NCBI RefSeq assembly: GCF_007746075.1 | Contig: NZ_CP036339.1 | Location: 2,614,885-2,678,884, forward strand | Reading direction: 5' to 3' | Length of the DNA stretch: 64,000 nt | Source of the DNA: Lacipirellula limnantheis | Lineage (GTDB): Bacteria; Planctomycetota; Planctomycetia; Pirellulales; Lacipirellulaceae | Part shown: one piece after another, positions 24,846 through 33,531 of the stretch | How the letters are laid out: each line of letters starts with the position of its first letter | How positions within the stretch are numbered: position 1 is the first letter of the stretch | Translations under genes and position numbers: made by a program | Notes under the pieces: generated by a model | Seen by the model: the letters and a program-made list of their open reading frames with translations, nothing else | The model's database searches: none | What the model was told of the DNA's origin: nothing

Positions 24846-26941
24846 CGGCGCGGCGATTTGGTGTGGGGGCCTTTCCCGGAAGCGGCCCCCTTCGCCCCCT
24901 TCGACGCGGGATGCTTTCTCGGCGCCGCGTGGGAGGCGACGCCAGCGCGGCGAGCCTTCGCCGCATTTTCCGCCTGCCCCGTCATCTCATACAGAAATCG
25001 ACTGGGCACCGTTTCGCGCGGCTTCCCCCACTTCCGTCGCGTGAGCGCAAACGACAGCGTCAGCTTTTCCTGCGCCCGCGTGACGCCGACGTAGCAGAGC
25101 CGCCGCTCTTCGTCGATTTGCGATTCGTCCGGCATCTCGAGCGTCCGCTTGTGGGGCAGAATTCCTTCTTCCATGCCAACCATGTAAACGTACGGAAACT
25201 CCAGCCCCTTGGCCGAGTGGAGCGTCATCAGCGCGATGGCATTGCGCTGCAGTTGGTCCTCTTTCTCGTCGCGCTGATCCGTGCCGCCGAGGGCGACGTC
25301 GTCGAGGAAGTTTCGCAGCAGCGTCGGTTCCTCTTCGTCCTTCTTCTTCGACTTCTTCCCTTTGTCGTATGCAGCGCCGGCGTTGATCAATTCCTCAATC
25401 GACGCCGTGCGGGCCTCGCGTTCCATTGGATCGGGGTATAGTCGTTCGAGCTCGCGGCGATACTGCACGCGGTCGACCACGGCGTCGATCAGCTTGTCGA
25501 TCGGCGCTCCGCGATCGGCGATCTCCCGCAGCTCGCGGATGGTCGTGATGAACTTGCCGATGGCGGCGGCTGCGGCCCCGCCATTGCCCGCCGCCTCGCG
25601 CAGCACATTCCAGATTGGTTCGCCCCGGTTGACGGCTTCGGCGAGAAGCTGCTTCACCGTCGCGTTGCCGATTCCGCGCGGCGGCGTGTTGATAATCCTC
25701 AGCAGCGATGTTTCGTCAGTCGGGTCTGCAACCGTCTTCAAATACGCCAGCAGATCGCGAACTTCTTTGCGATCAAAGAATGACTGCCCGCCGACCAGAA
25801 TGTATGGCAGCCGCAACCGACGCAACTCCGTCTCAAACGCCCGCGGCTGCTCATTGGTCCGGCACAGAATCGCAAAATCATTCGCTTTGACTCCGGGCTG
25901 CGTCAGCTGCATCTGAATGTCGCCGACGATCCGCTCCGCTTCCTGGGTTTCATCTGGCAGCTGCATAATCACGGGCCGCTGTCCAGCGCCGCGTGCCGGT
26001 CGCAAGATCTTGTCATGCCGATGCTTGTTAAACGCAATCAGCGTATTGGCGTAGTGCAAAATGGCGCCGGCCGAGCGATAGTTTTCTTCCAGGCGCACGA
26101 CCTTGGCTTCGGGCCAATCTTCCTTGAATCGCAAAATGTGTTCGACTTCAGCGCCGCGCCACCCGTAGATCGATTGATCGTCGTCGCCGACGACGCATAG
26201 ATTGCGGTGCCCCATGGCGAGCGCTTTAACGATGCGATACTGGCTGCCGTTGGTGTCCTGGTACTCGTCGACCAGAACGTGATCGAATCGCCCCGCTTCT
26301 TCGCGGCGGATGGCCGGCTGATTGACGAACAACTCCTCCGTGCAGAGCAGCAGATCGTCGAAGTCGACCATCCCGCGGGCCTTGAGGCTGCTCTGATAGC
26401 GCCGGTATCCGGCGGCCGCGAGGTGTTCGCGGTCGCTGGCGGCAACGGAAGCAGCTTGGGCCGGGCGCAGCGAGCGGTTCTTCCAGTTGCTGATGATCGC
26501 GAGCAGGTCGCCAGGTCGCAGCGAGTCTTCGGGGACGCGAATCTCGCGCAATGCCGCTCGCGCGAGCGATTCCTGATCGCCCCGATCGCAGATGGCGAAC
26601 TGCGGCGGATATCCGAGCTTCGCGATATGCCGGCGCAACACCTGCACGCACAGCGCATGGAAGGTCGAAATCTGCGGACGTACCGTCGGCTTCTTGGCCT
26701 TCCCTTTCCCCTTGCCGCCCGCGCTGAGCAGCGCCATCGCGCGCTCTTGCATTTCGCCCGCGGCCTTGCGGGTGAACGTCACGGCGAGAATTCGATCGGG
26801 CTTGATCCGGTGCTTGATCAGGTTCGCGATGCGATGCGTGACCACGCGCGTCTTGCCGGTGCCGGCGCCCGCCAGGACGAGCAAGGGGCCGCTCAGCGTT
26901 TCGACGGCGGCGTGTTGGGAAGGATTCAGTCCGTGGGCCAT
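24842..26941 (-). CDS. UvrD/PcrA-type superfamily 1 DNA helicase
   Basis: A 699-residue protein from ATG 26941 (MAHGLNPSQHAAVETLSGPL); the frame extends upstream but the family begins here. Motifs in order: LVLAGAGTGKTR (Walker A), LVDEYQDTN (Walker B), GDDDQSIYGWRGA, LEENYRS, LMTLHSAKGLEFP and CYVGVTRAQEKL. These define a Rep/UvrD/PcrA 3'-5' helicase used in repair and removal of replication blocks. The C-terminus is Lys/Gly/Ala-rich, perhaps a partner-binding tail as in PcrA, though the Tudor-like domain is not evident. Confidence 0.93.
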   Translation of the reverse strand: MAHGLNPSQHAAVETLSGPLLVLAGAGTGKTRVVTHRIANLIKHRIKPDRILAVTFTRKAAGEMQERAMALLSAGGKGKGKAKKPTVRPQISTFHALCVQVLRRHIAKLGYPPQFAICDRGDQESLARAALREIRVPEDSLRPGDLLAIISNWKNRSLRPAQAASVAASDREHLAAAGYRRYQSSLKARGMVDFDDLLLCTEELFVNQPAIRREEAGRFDHVLVDEYQDTNGSQYRIVKALAMGHRNLCVVGDDDQSIYGWRGAEVEHILRFKEDWPEAKVVRLEENYRSAGAILHYANTLIAFNKHRHDKILRPARGAGQRPVIMQLPDETQEAERIVGDIQMQLTQPGVKANDFAILCRTNEQPRAFETELRRLRLPYILVGGQSFFDRKEVRDLLAYLKTVADPTDETSLLRIINTPPRGIGNATVKQLLAEAVNRGEPIWNVLREAAGNGGAAAAAIGKFITTIRELREIADRGAPIDKLIDAVVDRVQYRRELERLYPDPMEREARTASIEELINAGAAYDKGKKSKKKDEEEPTLLRNFLDDVALGGTDQRDEKEDQLQRNAIALMTLHSAKGLEFPYVYMVGMEEGILPHKRTLEMPDESQIDEERRLCYVGVTRAQEKLTLSFALTRRKWGKPRETVPSRFLYEMTGQAENAAKARRAGVASHAAPRKHPASKGAKGAASGKGPHTKSPRR

Positions 26942-27188
26942 CGGGCATCCATGCGGGCGGGCGAATCGGAGGGGCCGCGGCATCAGCGCTGCAGACTTTT
27001 CTGCGGCGTGACTCGTCAGTCTACCCGCTGTCGTCGCTGGTCGAACAGCCGTCGGTCGCAAGTCGGTTGGATTGTGCCTTCGCGACCTCGCGGCCCGACG
27101 CTAGCCTTGACGCAAGTCGTTTCATGGCCTTACACTTCGTGTTTGGAGTCGATGTCTCCGACCAGCCAACTCGTCCCCACCGTATTTC

Positions 27189-28127
27189 ATGAATACTGAA
27201 CGACGCCACGAACTCGAAAGCAACGCTCTCGCCCACGGCATCACCACCTGGAGCGATAAGCTGCGGCCCTATGTCTCGGTAATTCTCGCTGTCACGGCGG
27301 GGCTGCTCGTCTTGTTCATCGTCATGTCGTTCTGGAACAAGTACCAGGCCGATCGCAATGCCGAAGCTTGGCAGGAACTGGAACTCGCATTGTTCGAGGG
27401 CGACGGCGAGGCCCGCAGCCTGCAGCGCTTGGCAGACAGCGAGGAGTATCAGGGGACTGAAATGCAAGAGTGGGCCTACATGTCGTGGGCCGATCGACAA
27501 CTCCGTTTGGCCTCGGAACTTTACCTGCGCGACCGCGAGGAGGCGAAGAAGCGGCTTTCCAGCATCGAGGGCATTTACGAGCAATTTGCCGACAACGCGT
27601 CGAGCTCTGAGCTCAGGAATCGCGCCCGTCTGGGCTTGGCCCGCGTGAGCGAGATGCAAGGAGATCTCGCGGAAGCGAAGGCCCAGTACGCTCTCGTCGA
27701 CGGTGCGCTCGCCGTGCTCGCAGCTGAGCGGGTGAAGCAATTGGAAGCGAAGCCTGCCGCTGGAACGATCGAGTGGCTCGCGACCGTGGAGATTCCGAAG
27801 CGAACTCCGCCTACCGGTCCGGGCGTTCCGGGAGCCCGCCCTGGTTTTGAAGCGACGCCGCCCGCGGCCGATGCGCAAAGCGGTTTGAACTTTGATTCGA
27901 CGCAGTCGCTGGAGCAAATCCTCGGCGGCATCCAAGCCGCTGAAGATGGCGCCAAACGCTACGACGAAGGCGCCGACAAGCCTGCTGATCCATCGTCGCC
28001 CTCCGTGAGCCCCGCCCCGACGGGCGAAGCGCCAGCCGTTGAAACGACGCCCGCGGCCCAATCGCCCGCCGAGGAATCGATTCCCGGCGAAGCAGGCGCC
28101 CCGGCCGCCGAGAAGCCGGCCGAGTAA
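27189..28127 (+). CDS. Single-pass membrane protein with TPR-like domain
   Basis: A 312-residue protein. Residues 27-49 form one membrane helix, which leaves a short N-terminus in the cytoplasm. Residues 60-180 are alpha-helical with TPR-like spacing (AYMSWADRQLRLA, RNRARLGLARVSEMQG). The last 120 residues are Pro/Ala/Glu-rich and disordered. The layout resembles YfgM, a SecYEG-associated chaperone, and other membrane-bound TPR proteins. It overlaps the next gene by one base (TAATG), so the two are translationally coupled. Confidence 0.75.
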   Translation: MNTERRHELESNALAHGITTWSDKLRPYVSVILAVTAGLLVLFIVMSFWNKYQADRNAEAWQELELALFEGDGEARSLQRLADSEEYQGTEMQEWAYMSWADRQLRLASELYLRDREEAKKRLSSIEGIYEQFADNASSSELRNRARLGLARVSEMQGDLAEAKAQYALVDGALAVLAAERVKQLEAKPAAGTIEWLATVEIPKRTPPTGPGVPGARPGFEATPPAADAQSGLNFDSTQSLEQILGGIQAAEDGAKRYDEGADKPADPSSPSVSPAPTGEAPAVETTPAAQSPAEESIPGEAGAPAAEKPAE

Positions 28128-29188
28128 TGAGCTCGGTCGAAGGCGACCCCTGGGACGACGAGATCGCACCGCCTGGCGCGCCGATTGAATTGCCCGAGTT
28201 GTTCTCGCTGGTAGTCGATGACGACGCTGCGGGCCAGCGGCTCGACGCCTACCTCGCCGCCTCCATTTCCGGGGTCAGCCGCGCCCGCATTCGCCGCGCC
28301 ATCGACGGCGGCCTAGCGACGGTCGACGGCTCCCAACAGAAGGCGTCCCATCGCCTGTCGCCCGGCGATCGCGTCGAGGTGCGAGTACCCAAGAGCGTCG
28401 ACGCGCCGCTCCCTGAACCGATTCCGCTCGACGTTCTTTACGAAGACGACGCCATCGCGGTGGTCAACAAGCCGGCCGGCATGGTCGTTCACCCCGCGAA
28501 AGGACATTGGGCCGGGACGTTGGTCGCGGCGCTGGTCCATCGGTTCGATCAACAGCTTAGCGGCGTGGGCGGGCAGGTCCGTCCCGGCATCGTCCATCGT
28601 CTCGACCGCGAGACGAGCGGCGTCATTGTGATCGCCAAGCACGACGCGGCCCATGAAGATCTCGCCCGCCAATTCCACGACCGGCTGGTGCAGAAGGAGT
28701 ACATCGCGATCGTCTCGGGACGGCTCGACCGCGACGCCGATCGCGTCGATGAGCCGATTGGCCACCACCCGACGCACCGCGAGAAAATGGCCGTGCGGCC
28801 CGACCATCCCGACAGCCGGCCGGCCGAGACCTTTTTCGAAGTCATGGAACGCTTCCCTGGCTTCGCTCTGGTGCGAGCGCGGCCGAAAACAGGACGAACG
28901 CACCAAATCCGCGTCCATCTAGCGCATCTCCGCTGTCCGGTGCTGTGCGACAAACAATACGGCAGCCGCTCGCGAATCACGCTCGGCGAGATGCGGCAAG
29001 TTACGCGGCAGAAACGGCTGGGGGGCGACGCACCTGATGAGAAGGTGCTGCTAACGCGGCACGCGCTGCATGCCCATCGGCTCAGCTTTGCCCATCCCGC
29101 GACAGGGGAGCCAATGACGATGGAAGCGCCGCTGCCGGCGGACATGGCTGGCGTGCTGGGCATGTTGCGAAGCGGCGGCCAATCGTGA
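28127..29188 (+). CDS. RluA/RluD-family pseudouridine synthase
   Basis: A 353-residue protein with an N-terminal S4 RNA-binding domain (about 35-95: QRLDAYLAASI, GDRVEVRVP). The catalytic domain follows, with the RluA-type signature GIVHRLDRETSG at about 158-169, where the Asp is the catalytic nucleophile. It converts uridines of 23S rRNA or tRNA to pseudouridine. The closest well-known relative by architecture is RluD, but the target site cannot be told from sequence. Start codon overlaps the previous stop. Confidence 0.92.
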   Translation: MSSVEGDPWDDEIAPPGAPIELPELFSLVVDDDAAGQRLDAYLAASISGVSRARIRRAIDGGLATVDGSQQKASHRLSPGDRVEVRVPKSVDAPLPEPIPLDVLYEDDAIAVVNKPAGMVVHPAKGHWAGTLVAALVHRFDQQLSGVGGQVRPGIVHRLDRETSGVIVIAKHDAAHEDLARQFHDRLVQKEYIAIVSGRLDRDADRVDEPIGHHPTHREKMAVRPDHPDSRPAETFFEVMERFPGFALVRARPKTGRTHQIRVHLAHLRCPVLCDKQYGSRSRITLGEMRQVTRQKRLGGDAPDEKVLLTRHALHAHRLSFAHPATGEPMTMEAPLPADMAGVLGMLRSGGQS

Positions 29189-29257
29189 TAGAACGCTGGT
29201 CGTCGCGATGCTTGAGTCGCGTCGAATCCACCGTAAACAGGAGGAGCGACGAAGGGC

Positions 29258-29647
29258 ATGCTCAAAGAATTCAAAGAGTTCGCGATGCGCGGCAACGTGA
29301 TCGACCTCGCGGTCGGCATCGTCATCGGAGCCGCTTTTACGAAGATCGTGAATTCGCTCGTCGGGAGCGTCTTCACTCCGATCACTGCCTATCTGACCGG
29401 TAACACCGACGTCTCGGGGCTCTCTTGGACCCTGCCACCCGCGATTGAAGGGCAGGAACCAGCGAGAATCGGTTGGGGCGTGGTCGCGCAATCCACGATT
29501 GAGTTCATAATTGTCGCTTTTGCGTTGTTCCTCGTCGTGAAAGTCATGAACCGGCTGAAACGACAGGAACCGGCTCCGCCAGCAGCGCCGACGGAAGAAA
29601 TTCTGCTGCTCCGCGAGATTCGCGACGCGCTGAATAAGCGCCAATAG
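29258..29647 (+). CDS. mscL: Large-conductance mechanosensitive channel MscL
   Basis: A 129-residue protein starting at ATG 29258 with AGGAGG upstream. The N-terminal helix and first membrane helix read MLKEFKEFAMRGNVIDLAVG, a strong MscL signature. The second membrane helix is at about 85-105 and the C-terminal helix ends the protein. It opens as a pentameric pore under membrane tension and protects against osmotic downshock. Length is normal for the family. Confidence 0.96.
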   Translation: MLKEFKEFAMRGNVIDLAVGIVIGAAFTKIVNSLVGSVFTPITAYLTGNTDVSGLSWTLPPAIEGQEPARIGWGVVAQSTIEFIIVAFALFLVVKVMNRLKRQEPAPPAAPTEEILLLREIRDALNKRQ

Positions 29648-30015
29648 AATTGGAACGTTCGAAGGGGTCGGGAGCCTTTTGCCACTGGGGGGCCATCAAT
29701 CCGAGGCAAACTCGCTAGTGACAAAAGATTCCCGACCCCCGCTCCGCATCCATGCCGTGCGGGCGTTACCCCTCCTCTCCCCTCGGTCTTCGCTGTTGCC
29801 TCCCGTGCCTCCGTGGTCAATCCATCTTTCGCAACCAAGCGAACGGTCGGCGCGGCAACGATTCCGCGCGCGTTTTAACGCACTATTTCCGCATTTCTCA
29901 GCATTTGTCCCAAAATCAGCCCCAATAGACGCAGGGGCCGGTAGTGCTAAAATGGCTGGCTTGCGAGTCTCAAGACCTCTTGAGCGCAGTGCGAATTCAA
30001 TAACGGAAGCGAACA
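29648..30015. other. Gap between mscL and the aldolase operon
   Basis: About 370 bases without a gene. The first part is filled by the GGGGTCGGGA inverted repeat at 29664-29739. The last 150 bases are relatively AT-rich before the aldolase start and probably hold its promoter. Confidence 0.4.
29664..29739. repeat. GGGGTCGGGA inverted repeat
   Basis: The arms GGGGTCGGGAGCCTTTTGCC and GACAAAAGATTCCCGACCCC pair over 23 bases with three mismatches, around a 30-base loop. The form, two G-rich ends facing each other, resembles REP or REPIN elements. No RAYT transposase gene is in the window. Confidence 0.7.
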
Positions 30016-30900
30016 ATGCCAGAAGTCGACGTCAGCAAGAAGGACAAGAACTATTACACCGACGTGCCGCAACAGACCCCGGGATACTTCCTCAAGGGGA
30101 GCGGCAATCTCGACTGGGGCATGAAGCACCGGCTCGCGCACACCTTCAACCCGAAGACGGGCCGCACCGTAATGCTCGCCTTCGATCACGGCTACTTCCA
30201 AGGCCCCACCACCGGCCTCGAGCGGATTGACCAGACCATCGTCCCCCTCGCCCCGATGTGCGACGCACTGTTCTGCACCCGCGGCATCACTCGATCGATG
30301 ATCCCGCCGGACATTCAGAAGCCCGTCTTCCTTCGCGCCAGCGGCGGACCGAGCATCCTCAAGGAACTCTCGGACGAACAGATCGCGATGGACATCGAAG
30401 ACGCGATCCGGCTCGACGCCGCCGGCATCGGCATCCAGGTCTTTATCGGCGGTGAGCACGAAACGCGTTCCGTCCACAATATGACCCGGCTCGTCGACGC
30501 GGGTATGCGGTACGGCATCCCCGTGATGGCCGTCACCGCCGTCGGCAAAGAGATGGTCCGCAACGCTCAGTACTTCCGGCTTGCGTGCCGCATGTGCGCG
30601 GAGCTTGGCGCCCACGTCATCAAGACGTACTTCGTCGCCGAAGAATTCGAGACCGTCACGTCGTCCTGCCCCGTGCCGATCGTGATGGCTGGCGGCAAGA
30701 AGCTGCCGGAACTTGAAGCTCTGACGATGGCCTACAACGCCGTTCAGCAAGGCGCCGCCGGCGTCGACATGGGCCGCAACATCTTCCAGTCCGACGCGCC
30801 GAAGGCCATGATGGCCGCCGTCAACAAGGTCGTTCATGAAAACATGAAGCCGGCCGAAGCGCTGCAGCTGTTCGAGTCGCTGAAGGCGGAGACGAAGTGA
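30016..30900 (+). CDS. Class I aldolase/thiolase of the LsrF (DhnA) family
   Basis: A 294-residue protein. [14 protein letters not shown] near residue 55, VIKTYF near 206 (the Lys is the expected Schiff-base residue) and [12 protein letters not shown] near 251 match LsrF, the thiolase of autoinducer-2 breakdown, and related fructose-bisphosphate aldolases. No other lsr gene is near, so the substrate is probably another sugar phosphate. The stop codon overlaps the GTG start of the next gene by 4 bases. Confidence 0.9.
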   Translation: MPEVDVSKKDKNYYTDVPQQTPGYFLKGSGNLDWGMKHRLAHTFNPKTGRTVMLAFDHGYFQGPTTGLERIDQTIVPLAPMCDALFCTRGITRSMIPPDIQKPVFLRASGGPSILKELSDEQIAMDIEDAIRLDAAGIGIQVFIGGEHETRSVHNMTRLVDAGMRYGIPVMAVTAVGKEMVRNAQYFRLACRMCAELGAHVIKTYFVAEEFETVTSSCPVPIVMAGGKKLPELEALTMAYNAVQQGAAGVDMGRNIFQSDAPKAMMAAVNKVVHENMKPAEALQLFESLKAETK

Positions 30901-31592
30901 GCGCCTCTGCGGTCCTCGACCAGCTTCGAGCCAAGCCCCCGAAACTGAGCGTCGGCATTCTTGCCGCCGACGCGATGGACTATGGGGCGGGCGTGAAGCT
31001 GCTGGAGCAATTCGGCGTCCTGCTGCACCTCGACGTGATGGATGGCCGCGTCTGGCCCAGCATTACCGCTGGAGCTCCGGTCCTCGCCGGGCTGCGCACC
31101 AGCTTGCTGAAGGACGTTCATCTGCTGATTGAAGAACCCGAGAAGCACGTCGCCGCGTTCGCCAAGGCGGGCGCCGACGTGATCTCGTTCTCGATCGAGC
31201 ACTGTGGAGACGTGGCCGCAACGCTCGATCTCATTGGCCAGCAGCCCAACGCCAACGATCCGACTCGCGGCATCGTCCGCGGCGTTTCGCTCGATCCGGC
31301 AACGTCGGTCGACGCGATTGCCGCCGTCGCCGACAAGATCGATGCGGTGACGCTGCTCGCCGTCGGTCCGACCACCGGCAAGCAGAGCTTCATCGACGCG
31401 CTCCCCGCGAAAATCGCCGCCGTTCGCGCGCTGAACGAGCGAATCGTCATCTTCGTCGATGGCGCCGTCACCAAGGACAACATCGGCGAGCTGGCCGCGA
31501 TGGGGCCCAACGGCATCGTCACCGGCAGCGCGGCCTTCGCCGGCAACCCGGCCGAGAATATTCAGTTCATGCTGGAGCAAATCAGTGGATAA
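30897..31592 (+). CDS. Ribulose-phosphate 3-epimerase-family protein
   Basis: A 231-residue TIM-barrel protein with a GTG start inside the previous stop (GTGA). The family pattern is visible: LSVGILAAD at strand 1, [14 protein letters not shown] with the catalytic Asp, [13 protein letters not shown], and [11 protein letters not shown] with the second Asp near residue 183. It departs from Rpe in several places: the first strand reads GILAADAM, and the HxDVMDG motif keeps the metal ligands. It is therefore likely an epimerase for a different sugar phosphate, like LsrE. Confidence is high for the family, low for the substrate. Confidence 0.85.
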   Translation: MSASAVLDQLRAKPPKLSVGILAADAMDYGAGVKLLEQFGVLLHLDVMDGRVWPSITAGAPVLAGLRTSLLKDVHLLIEEPEKHVAAFAKAGADVISFSIEHCGDVAATLDLIGQQPNANDPTRGIVRGVSLDPATSVDAIAAVADKIDAVTLLAVGPTTGKQSFIDALPAKIAAVRALNERIVIFVDGAVTKDNIGELAAMGPNGIVTGSAAFAGNPAENIQFMLEQISG

Positions 31593-32397
31593 GGTTTTGA
31601 GCGGCAAGGTCGCCGTCGTCACCGGCGCCGCCGGCGCCATCGGCTACGGCATCTGCGAAGTCCTGCTGGAGAACGGCGCCGTCGTCGTCGCCACCGACTT
31701 GGCCGGCGAAAAGCTCGATGCCTTCGCCCAGGACCTCGACGCCCTTGCCCCGGGCCAATCGACCGGCATCGCAATGGACGTCACCAGCCCCGAAGCGGTC
31801 GGCTCGGCCCTCGATCAGGTCTACGCCAAATACGGCCGGCTCGACATCGTGATCCACAACGCGGGCATCGCGTACGTCTCGAAGATCGTCGACATGGACG
31901 TCGCCCGTTTCCAGTTGCTTGAGAAGGTGAACGTCGACGGTACGCTTGTCGTGCTCAAGGAAGCCGGCAAGCGGATGATCGACAAAGGCGTCGGCGGCGA
32001 CATCGTCGTCATGTCGACGAAGAATGTCCCCTCGCCGAGCGCCGGCTTCGGCGCCTACAGCGCGACGAAGGCCGCCTGCCATCAGCTCGGCCGCATCGCG
32101 AGCGTCGAGTTCGCGCCCCACGACATTCGCGTCAACATGGTCGCGCCCGACGCGGTCTTTTCGGAAGGCAAGTATAAGTCCGGCCTCTGGGACTTGGTCG
32201 GACAGGATCGCATGAAATCTCGCGGCATGACGGAGACAGAGTTGCACGATTACTACCGTCAACGCAACCTGCTGAAGTCGTCGGTCACCGGCCGCCACGT
32301 CGGCAATGCGGTGCTCTACTTCGTCTCGCGGCAAAGTCCGACGACCGGCTCCACGATCCCCGTCGACGGCGGTTTGCCCGACGCGACGCCGCGCTAG
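31585..32397 (+). CDS. Short-chain dehydrogenase/reductase (sugar-alcohol type)
   Basis: A 270-residue protein starting at GTG 31585, overlapping the epimerase stop by 8 bases. The NAD(P)-binding motif is VVTGAAGAIGYGI near residue 10. NNAG appears as HNAG. The catalytic triad is Ser in VVMSTKN, then Tyr and Lys in YSATK. The late insertion (about 190-235) resembles sorbitol-6-phosphate dehydrogenase and the SDR half of rhamnulose aldolase fusions. With the two preceding genes it forms a three-gene sugar operon. Confidence 0.9.
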   Translation: MDKVLSGKVAVVTGAAGAIGYGICEVLLENGAVVVATDLAGEKLDAFAQDLDALAPGQSTGIAMDVTSPEAVGSALDQVYAKYGRLDIVIHNAGIAYVSKIVDMDVARFQLLEKVNVDGTLVVLKEAGKRMIDKGVGGDIVVMSTKNVPSPSAGFGAYSATKAACHQLGRIASVEFAPHDIRVNMVAPDAVFSEGKYKSGLWDLVGQDRMKSRGMTETELHDYYRQRNLLKSSVTGRHVGNAVLYFVSRQSPTTGSTIPVDGGLPDATPR

Positions 32398-32410
32398 TAG
32401 CATTGTCTAG

Positions 32411-32490
32411 CCTCGGGCTCCGCCCGGGGATCGGGCGCCGCTCCGGTCGGCGTCGTCTTGCGTAGTGTTACCCCCGGGCAAAGCCCGGGG
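32411..32490. repeat. Pair of CCCCGGGC palindromes
   Basis: CTCGGGCTCCGCCCGGGG at 32411-32429 and CCCCGGGCAAAGCCCGGGG at 32472-32490. Both have an 8-base stem and a 3-base loop. A third member is at 38811-38829. They sit in the convergent gap after the SDR gene and may stop transcription from both sides. Confidence 0.65.
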
Positions 32491-32502
32491 CTGCAACCAA
32501 GA

Positions 32503-33276
32503 TTACATCGGCGCATCCGACGGCGGCGACACCACCACATCCCCAAAAATCGCTCCCATCAAATCGCGCGTCCCCAGCGTGCGCGGCGTCACCAAGAGCT
32601 CGCCCGCTTGGAACCCGGCGATCTCCCCCATGTGGCGGGCTTGGGCCTCGACGCGGTCAAACACGTGCGCTTTCTCTTTAGCGAACTGTGATGCATAGCA
32701 GCGCACCGCGGCAAGTTTCTTCTCCAGCGTCGCACTGATGTCCGAGATGATATGTCCCGCCCCGCCCAGCGGCGTCGCCGAATAAAACGCCAGCGTGTAA
32801 TACAGCTGAGCCGCGATCCGATGCGGCGGTAAATTGTCGAACTGGTCGTCCCATTTCGTCAATCGGGCGTAAAAAATCGCCGCGTCGGTAATCTGCATCG
32901 CCTGCCAATGATCGGGCGAGGCCATCGGCGTCTTTTCGCCGAACCCCAGCACGAGCTTCGGCCGATACCGCCGCAACTCAATCGCGAGCGCCAATCGGTT
33001 GTCGTAGGTATCGAACAGTTTTCGATTCGAAAGCTGCAGCACGATTCGCTTGTGGATCCCGAGCGCGGCGGCCGCCGCACGCGCCTCCTCCAGCCTTGCC
33101 TCCGGACCAGGCGAGTTCGGGGTCGGCTCCCCATCGGTGAGATCGATGATCCCGACCTTGTGCCCCTGCTCGGCCAGCCGCGCCAGCGTCCCCCCGCAGG
33201 CGATCTCCACATCGTCCGGATGAGCCCCGACGGCAATCACGTCGAGCGGTTCGGGAAGTTCAACCACAGCTGACAT
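32503..33276 (-). CDS. PIG-L family deacetylase (BshB1-like)
   Basis: A 257-residue protein. [17 protein letters not shown] near residue 16 provides the His, Asp and Asp of the zinc site, and SPDHWQA near 123 the other His. [15 protein letters not shown] and the NRKLFDT stretch resemble BshB1, the N-acetylglucosaminyl-malate deacetylase of bacillithiol synthesis. No bshA or bshC is here, so deacetylation of another N-acetyl sugar is equally possible. It is convergent with the SDR gene. Confidence 0.88.
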   Translation of the reverse strand: MSAVVELPEPLDVIAVGAHPDDVEIACGGTLARLAEQGHKVGIIDLTDGEPTPNSPGPEARLEEARAAAAALGIHKRIVLQLSNRKLFDTYDNRLALAIELRRYRPKLVLGFGEKTPMASPDHWQAMQITDAAIFYARLTKWDDQFDNLPPHRIAAQLYYTLAFYSATPLGGAGHIISDISATLEKKLAAVRCYASQFAKEKAHVFDRVEAQARHMGEIAGFQAGELLVTPRTLGTRDLMGAIFGDVVVSPPSDAPM

Positions 33277-33329
33277 AATGCTTCTCTTCCTAGTTCGACG
33301 ACTTATTATTGATGCCGACGAACATTATA

Positions 33330-33522
33330 AACCGCCAAGGACGCCAAGGACGCCAAGGACGCCAAGGTAAGACAAAGAATAGGTAGCCGCCGATGAACGC
33401 AGATAGACGCAGATGGTAGAGAAGGCCGCGTTCTCAGTTTCTTAATTTGCGTTCATCGGCGTTCACCTGCGGTTCCAAATCTCCACATTTCCTTGGCGCT
33501 CATGGCGACCTTGGCGGTTGCC
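33330..33522. repeat. Nested nonamer repeat hairpin
   Basis: The outer left arm (33330-33369) is four tandem copies of a 9-base unit, GACGCCAAG. The outer right arm (33491-33522) is the looser complement CCTTGGCG, CTCATGGCG, ACCTTGGCGG. Inside are second arms based on GATGAACGCAGATAGACGC (33391-33416) and TTTGCGTTCATCGGCGTTCA (33447-33475). The whole can fold as one hairpin in another. Confidence 0.75.
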
Positions 33523-33531
33523 TTTGATTCC

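Noticed and set aside
33330..33369. CRISPR-like array
   Set aside because: Units are 9 bases in direct contact with no spacers; it is a simple tandem repeat in an inverted structure.
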